Below are positions 59,741-64,000 of a stretch of DNA of 64,000 nucleotides, piece after piece. A program made the translations under genes and the position numbers. The notes beneath the pieces were generated by a model that saw only the letters and a list, made by a program, of their open reading frames with translations, made no database searches and was not told the DNA's origin. The number at the start of each line of letters is the position of its first letter. Position 1 is the stretch's first letter. The stretch comes from Chitinilyticum aquatile DSM 21506 (GTDB taxonomy: Bacteria > Pseudomonadota > Gammaproteobacteria > Burkholderiales > Chitinibacteraceae): positions 186,001 through 250,000 of the forward strand of contig NZ_AUMS01000008.1 of the NCBI RefSeq assembly GCF_000430805.1, in the 5' to 3' direction.

Positions 59741-61000
59741 TCAAGACTTGCGCTGCAGAACAGCAGCAAAGAACGCGTCGGTCTGGTGGGTTTGCGGCCA
59801 GAGCTGCAGATAGGGGCCTTCCAGCTCGAGAGAAACCTTGGCGTCAGCCAGCACCTGCCCGGCATCCAGCACCTCGAAATCCGGGTGCTCAGCCAGAAAG
59901 GCGGCCACGATGCCGTCATTCTCGGCCGGCAGGAAGCTGCAGGTGGCATAGACCAGACGCCCGCCGGTTTTCACCAGCCGGGCGGCAGACGCCAGAATGC
60001 TGCCCTGTTTGGCATTCAGTTCAGCCACACTGCCCGGCGACTGGCGTGCTTTCAGGTCTGGATTGCGGCGCGCGGTACCCATGCCCGAGCATGGTGCATC
60101 AACGAGAACGGCATCGAATTTGCCGGCCAGACGCTTGATTTTCTGGTCGTGCTCGGAGGCGATCAGCTGCGGATGCACGTTTGAGAGGCCGCTGCGTTTC
60201 AGGCGCGGCTTGAGGTTGTTGAGGCGTTTTTCCGACACGTCAAACGCATACAGGCGCCCGGTTGAATTCATCATCGCGCCCAGCGCCAGCGTCTTGCCAC
60301 CTGCGCCGGCGCAGAAATCGGCCACCATCTGGCCACGCTTGGCGCCAGTCAGCAATGCCAGCAACTGGCTTCCCTCGTCCTGCACCTCGAAGACGCCTTC
60401 CTTGAAGAAGGTCAGGCGATTGACGGCCGGCTTGCCTTCGAGGCGCAGCCCCCAGGGCGAATAGGGTGTCGGCGCATGCGGCATATTGTGGCGGGCCAGT
60501 TCGGCCGATACGCTTTCGCGCTTCATCTTCAGTGTGTTCACGCGAATGTCGAGCGCAGCCGATTGCAGCAGTGACTGGCCCAGCGCGAGGATGAAGGCCT
60601 CGTCGCGGCCCGCAGCCAGCAAGGCGTCGCCCACCCATTCCGGCAGTGCGGCGCGAATGGCCAGCGGTGCATCCTTGATGACACGAGCCTTCATCGCTCC
60701 GGCACGTTCCTTGTCCTTGTCGTGAAAAGCGGCCGGCAATTCACGCAGGTTCATGCGCTTCACGCCGACAAACCAGGCCAGCATCAGCTCGCGCGTGCTG
60801 GCATTGCCTTCGGTAATCCACTCCAGCTGCGGCAGATGACGCAGGATGCCGAACACCGTTTCGGCAATCACGTTGCGGTCGTTGGCGCCCAACTCGGGGT
60901 GATCGCGGAAATGGCGCGAGACGATGCCGTCAACCGGCGCGGTAAAGCCCAGCGCACTGCTGAGAATGTCGAGCGTGGCAGAAAACTGCACTGAATTCAT
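59741..61000 (-). CDS. RsmB/NOP family RNA methyltransferase
   Basis: 419 aa. N-terminal NusB-like/RNA-binding region, then a class I methyltransferase with the AdoMet motif VADFCAGAGGKTLALGA. VDAPCSGMGTARRNPDLK carries one catalytic Cys and YATCSFLPAEND carries the nucleophile Cys. Makes 5-methylcytosine in rRNA (RsmB or RsmF-like). ATG 61000 behind GGAGAAAGACA. Separate from the fmt-rsmB locus, so this may be a paralogue of the classic RsmB. Confidence 0.87.
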   Translation of the reverse strand: MNSVQFSATLDILSSALGFTAPVDGIVSRHFRDHPELGANDRNVIAETVFGILRHLPQLEWITEGNASTRELMLAWFVGVKRMNLRELPAAFHDKDKERAGAMKARVIKDAPLAIRAALPEWVGDALLAAGRDEAFILALGQSLLQSAALDIRVNTLKMKRESVSAELARHNMPHAPTPYSPWGLRLEGKPAVNRLTFFKEGVFEVQDEGSQLLALLTGAKRGQMVADFCAGAGGKTLALGAMMNSTGRLYAFDVSEKRLNNLKPRLKRSGLSNVHPQLIASEHDQKIKRLAGKFDAVLVDAPCSGMGTARRNPDLKARQSPGSVAELNAKQGSILASAARLVKTGGRLVYATCSFLPAENDGIVAAFLAEHPDFEVLDAGQVLADAKVSLELEGPYLQLWPQTHQTDAFFAAVLQRKS

Positions 61001-61061
61001 TGTCTTTCTCCGGCCCGCCAATGCGGGCATATTCGTTATCGCACCGGAAACCGCTGCGATG

Positions 61062-61784
61062 TCATGGCTGTCCTGCTGCTGCAGGCTGTAATACCGTTCT
61101 GCCATCGAGACGGATCTCGCTGGCCCATAAATCAAAACTGCCGTCGCCGGGCAGGTTGACTGTCATGCGCACCGGCAGGTTGTGCCATTGCGGCGCCAGC
61201 CAGTAATCAACCGTACGGTCGGCCAGCTCGCCATGCAGCAACAGCACCTCGACGTCCTTGCTCCCCAGACGCAACGTGGATTTTTCCTGCGCGACAAACA
61301 CCGCACCAGGATAGCGTTTGCGGCCGGTCAGCAGCGTCATCGTCTGTGCCCGCCCACCATTGAGCGCCAGCTGGAAGGCCGCGGAAAAGAGATCCTGATC
61401 GCCCGCCTCCAGCGGAGCCGGCTGCTGCTCGCCCGGTTTGCCGAGCAGCACCACGCCGTCCTGCCAGTTGAAGTCAGCCTGGTAGCGCGGTTCCGGCTTG
61501 CGGTCACGGTATTCACCAAAGCGCAGCGGAATCACTGCCTTCCCTTCCAGACGGCCCTCGGAGCGGTAGGCAATGGTCTTGTGCAGTATCTGCAAGACCA
61601 CATCAAGCTGATAGGCATCCCTGCCGGTCTGCCACTGCATGTTGACCGGCATTGCCCCGTAACGATAGACAATCTCCACCCGGGCAGGAAATGCCTGCAC
61701 CGGCTTTTTGCCTGCCGCACTCGCCCCTATGCCTGACAGGACAAGCAGGACGAACAACAGACAAGTCTGGCACTTGCTCATCAT
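61062..61784 (-). CDS. DUF3108 periplasmic protein (second copy)
   Basis: 240 aa. Signal peptide MMSKCQTCLLFVLLVLSGIGASA and a DUF3108 domain: VEIVYRYGAMPVNMQWQTGRDAYQLDVV, DQDLFSAAFQLAL, VDYWLAPQWHNLPVRMTVN. Function unknown. Homologous over its length to the domain of the upstream gene (shared DQDLFSAAF and WLAPQW-NLPVRMTVN), showing tandem duplication. ATG overlaps the upstream stop (ATGA). Confidence 0.85.
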   Translation of the reverse strand: MMSKCQTCLLFVLLVLSGIGASAAGKKPVQAFPARVEIVYRYGAMPVNMQWQTGRDAYQLDVVLQILHKTIAYRSEGRLEGKAVIPLRFGEYRDRKPEPRYQADFNWQDGVVLLGKPGEQQPAPLEAGDQDLFSAAFQLALNGGRAQTMTLLTGRKRYPGAVFVAQEKSTLRLGSKDVEVLLLHGELADRTVDYWLAPQWHNLPVRMTVNLPGDGSFDLWASEIRLDGRTVLQPAAAGQP

Positions 61785-62947
61785 GGCCTCCGCTGCATGC
61801 TGTCGGGCTGGCCGGGCTTCGGCCCCTCCAGCACCAGCTGGCCATCCAGCATGATGACATTGGCCCAGATGTCGAAGCTGCCTTCCTTAGGGATATTGAC
61901 GGTCATGCGCACCGGCAGGTTGTTCCACTGCGGCGCCAGCCAGAAATCAACCTTGCGATCCTCCCACTGACCACGCACCAGCACGGCATCGACCTGCTGG
62001 CGACCGATGGTGAGCGTGGCTTCACCAGCCGGCTCGAAGCGGATGTCGGCATAGCGCTTACGGCCAGTGTAGAGCGACATGGTCTGCGGCTTGCCACCAA
62101 CCAGCGCCAGATGGAACGCAGCGGAGAACAGATCCTGGTCACCCTCGTGCAGCTCTTCTTCCTTGCGCTGCCCCGGCTCGCCCACCTGCACCTTCATCGC
62201 ATCCCAGTCGAAATCGACTTGGTATTTCGGCTGCGGATTCTTGTCGCGGAATTCGCGGAACTGCTGCGGCACAATGCCTTCGGGCGTTACCCGGCCGTGA
62301 GAATGAAAGGTGCGCGACTTGAAGCCGAAGGCGCCTACCACGTCGAGCTGGTACGCATCCTGGCCAATCTGCCAGTGCATGTACGCCGGGACCGAGCCCC
62401 ACACATAAGTGATTTTTACATCACGCGGGAAACGCTTGACGCTCTCCTCCTGCGCACGGGCAACCGTGCTCGCCCGCACACGGCTGGCGGCCAGTTTCTG
62501 CGGCAGAGATGCGGCATGAACGACAGAAGCCACCTGCACCGCGCTGGCCTGCCCCCCCGAGGCTGTGCTTGCAACCGGAGCACTGGCGACCGCCACCGCA
62601 CTGGCAGCCAGCGGAATAGTGGCACTGGCCCGAACGGCAACAGGCCGGCTGGCCTCCGCCCTGACCTTTTTGGCCGCAGGCGACAGCGCAGTGGTAGTCA
62701 CCGGCACCTGGCGCATGAAGCCCACCACCAGTTGCTCGGCCGGCTTCACACCGCGCAGAGCCTCCGGCCGGTCATCCTCCTCGACAGCCTGGGCCTGCAG
62801 TTGCTTGCTGACCTTGCGCAACTCTGTTTCGGCAAACTCGGGGCGCGTCAGCCACGCATACACCGGCTCGGCCAGCACCGCCCCCAGATGCAGGATCAGG
62901 GAGAGGCCCAGCGCGAACCAGAAGGCATGACGCAGCCAGCGGGTCAT
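61781..62947 (-). CDS. DUF3108 protein with TonB-like N-terminal anchor
   Basis: 388 aa. N-terminal membrane segment (FWFALGLSLILHLGAVLAEPVYAW), a long Ala/Val/Ser-rich linker (about residues 60-160), then a DUF3108 domain (KITYVWGSVPAYMHWQIGQDAYQLDVV, DQDLFSAAFHLAL, VDFWLAPQWNNLPVRMTVN). The anchor-linker-domain plan suggests it spans the periplasm, but no function is known. ATG 62947 lies one base after the purN stop. Confidence 0.82.
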   Translation of the reverse strand: MTRWLRHAFWFALGLSLILHLGAVLAEPVYAWLTRPEFAETELRKVSKQLQAQAVEEDDRPEALRGVKPAEQLVVGFMRQVPVTTTALSPAAKKVRAEASRPVAVRASATIPLAASAVAVASAPVASTASGGQASAVQVASVVHAASLPQKLAASRVRASTVARAQEESVKRFPRDVKITYVWGSVPAYMHWQIGQDAYQLDVVGAFGFKSRTFHSHGRVTPEGIVPQQFREFRDKNPQPKYQVDFDWDAMKVQVGEPGQRKEEELHEGDQDLFSAAFHLALVGGKPQTMSLYTGRKRYADIRFEPAGEATLTIGRQQVDAVLVRGQWEDRKVDFWLAPQWNNLPVRMTVNIPKEGSFDIWANVIMLDGQLVLEGPKPGQPDSMQRRP

Positions 62948-62948
62948 G

Positions 62949-63581
62949 TCAGCCCGGCACCCGCAGGCAGGCTGCGCCATCCAGTGGCAGCACGCGCTTT
63001 ACCTTGCCATCGGCAAGCAGCAGCTCGCCATTGACAAAGGCACGCACGGCGGCAGGGTAAATCTGGTGTTCCTGCTTGAGCACGCGGGCAGCCAGCGTCG
63101 CCTCAGTATCGTCGTCCAGCACCGGCACCGCGGCCTGAGCCACGATGGGGCCGTGATCCAGCTGAGCGGTGACGAAATGCACGGTGCAGCCGGCAATCTT
63201 CAGGCCGTCATCAATCGCACGCTGATGCGTATGCAGCCCGGGATAGGACGGCAGCAGCGAGGGGTGGATGTTGAGCATGCGCCCTTCAAAGCGCGCCACA
63301 AATACATCGGTCAGTATGCGCATATAGCCCGCCAGAATGATAAGGTCAGGCTGCATACCCTCGATTTTTTTGGCCAGGACCGCATCGAACTCGTCACGCG
63401 AGGCAAACTGCTTGTGATCCAGCGCAATGGTTTTGATACCGCGTTCGGCCGCCCAGGCCAGGCCGGCCGCATCGGGGCGATTGCTGATGACGGCGGCAAT
63501 TTCGGCACCGGGAATCTTCGCGTCAACAATGGCCTGCATATTGGAACCACGGCCGGAAATCAGGATGACAATCTTTTTCAT
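62949..63581 (-). CDS. purN: phosphoribosylglycinamide formyltransferase
   Basis: 210 aa. Transfers formyl from 10-formyl-THF to GAR in purine synthesis. IVILISGRGSNMQAI at the start, catalytic region MLNIHPSLLPSYPGLHTHQRAIDDG with the His, and GCTVHFVTAQLDHGPIVAQAAV. A terminator-like hairpin separates it from purM, so it may have its own promoter. Confidence 0.95.
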   Translation of the reverse strand: MKKIVILISGRGSNMQAIVDAKIPGAEIAAVISNRPDAAGLAWAAERGIKTIALDHKQFASRDEFDAVLAKKIEGMQPDLIILAGYMRILTDVFVARFEGRMLNIHPSLLPSYPGLHTHQRAIDDGLKIAGCTVHFVTAQLDHGPIVAQAAVPVLDDDTEATLAARVLKQEHQIYPAAVRAFVNGELLLADGKVKRVLPLDGAACLRVPG

Positions 63582-63595
63582 AAGTCTCGGTAAAG

Positions 63596-63623
63596 CAAAA
63601 AGGCGAGGTCTGCACCTCGCCTT
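63596..63623 (-). terminator. hairpin between purM and purN
   Basis: On the minus strand AAGGCGAGGT pairs with ACCTCGCCTT around GCAG and is followed by TTTTTGC. An intrinsic terminator or attenuator between the two purine genes. Confidence 0.65.
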
Positions 63624-63644
63624 GATTCAGCCCACTGCGAAGTA

Positions 63645-64000
63645 TCAGGCCACCTGGGTCTGATGCTCGTCGCCCACGCGTTCGCGGATGCTGCCGATGC
63701 GATAGACGGTTTCGCCTTCCGCGCTCAGGAAAGCCGCAGCACGCTCGGCGTCTTCGGCGGCAACCACGACAACCATGCCGATGCCACAGTTGAAGGTGCG
63801 GTACATTTCCTGCGCGTCGACGTTACCCTCGGCTTGCAGCCACTGGAAGAGCTTGGGCATGGTCCAGCTCTTGGCGTCGATCTGCGCCACGACGTTTTCC
63901 GGCAGCACGCGCGGAGTGTTTTCCGTGATACCACCACCGGTGATGTGCGCCATACCCTTGACCGGCATTTCGGCCATGAGTTTCAGCAGCGGCTTCACAT
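63645..64000 (-). CDS. purM: phosphoribosylformylglycinamidine cyclo-ligase (3' part)
   Basis: Only the C-terminal ~117 residues are in the window; the gene continues past the right edge. Recognised by [20 protein letters not shown] and [20 protein letters not shown], typical AIR synthetase C-terminal motifs. Catalyses the fifth step of purine synthesis, just before purN in gene order. Confidence 0.93.
   Translation of the reverse strand, partial: VKPLLKLMAEMPVKGMAHITGGGITENTPRVLPENVVAQIDAKSWTMPKLFQWLQAEGNVDAQEMYRTFNCGIGMVVVVAAEDAERAAAFLSAEGETVYRIGSIRERVGDEHQTQVA

Noticed and set aside
1-64000. CRISPR arrays, tRNA or rRNA genes, intact insertion sequences
   Set aside because: No regular direct repeats with spacers, no cloverleaf-like segment and no transposase reading frame were recognised by eye. 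A dedicated scan could still find a tRNA I missed.

Overview
The window is about 62-63% G+C, densely coded and almost entirely chromosomal housekeeping. It looks like a betaproteobacterium, most plausibly order Neisseriales (Chromobacteriaceae/Chitinibacteraceae-like). The evidence is the gene order: kdsD-kdsC-lptC-lptA-lptB-rpoN-hpf-ptsN-hprK-rapZ, petABC-sspA-sspB next to nif3/degS, purM-purN-DUF3108-DUF3108-rsmB, and algH-ruvX-pyrB-pyrC'. The taxonomic call is an inference from gene order, not from a marker search. No tRNA, rRNA, CRISPR array, prophage or intact insertion sequence was recognised.

Layout. 0-5.3 kb: an exported amidohydrolase, a lone SUKH (SMI1/KNR4) protein, then algH-ruvX-pyrB-pyrC'. 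The PyrC-like protein lacks the zinc ligands and is probably a structural partner of PyrB. 5.3-13.9 kb: a DEDDy exonuclease, small hypotheticals, a hemerythrin gene behind an FNR/ANR-type box, an RND efflux pair, an AI-2E family permease. 14-19.6 kb: glmS, then two tandem alkaline phosphatases behind a Pho box, and a His-rich periplasmic protein. 19.7-29.9 kb: one minus-strand type II secretion operon in the order D-M-E-L-N-F-G-H-I-J-K-C. 30-41.3 kb: asd, dtd, a three-gene unit (zinc-ribbon pseudokinase, vWA protein, divergent adenylosuccinate synthetase), pldA, an isochorismatase-fold hydrolase with a GlxA-type regulator, a MATE pump and an unknown membrane protein. 41.5-50.9 kb: minus-strand ubiX, a Gx-transporter/NusG-II pair, rapZ-hprK-ptsN-hpf-rpoN-lptBAC-kdsC-kdsD. 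51-59.6 kb: a Kef/YbaL-type antiporter, degS-like protease, divergent nif3, a lipoprotein, petABC, sspAB. 59.7-64 kb: minus-strand rsmB-like, two DUF3108 genes, purN and the 3' part of purM.

The strongest leads for something undescribed are two. First, nine copies of a roughly 46-50 bp imperfect palindrome (GTAT..., A/T-rich loop, ...ATACC) are scattered through intergenic gaps. One copy supplies the start codon of a gene and another runs up to a Shine-Dalgarno. Second, the pseudokinase/vWA/PurA-paralogue cassette at 32.0-35.2 kb is tightly packed and keeps the PurA catalytic residues, but has an altered nucleotide-recognition motif. Smaller leads are a Pseudomonas-type REP palindrome between gspF and gspG, a G10 homopolymer next to the kdsD -10, a cluster of hairpins at 6.0-6.2 kb and a duplicated ~30-bp element at 38.2 kb.
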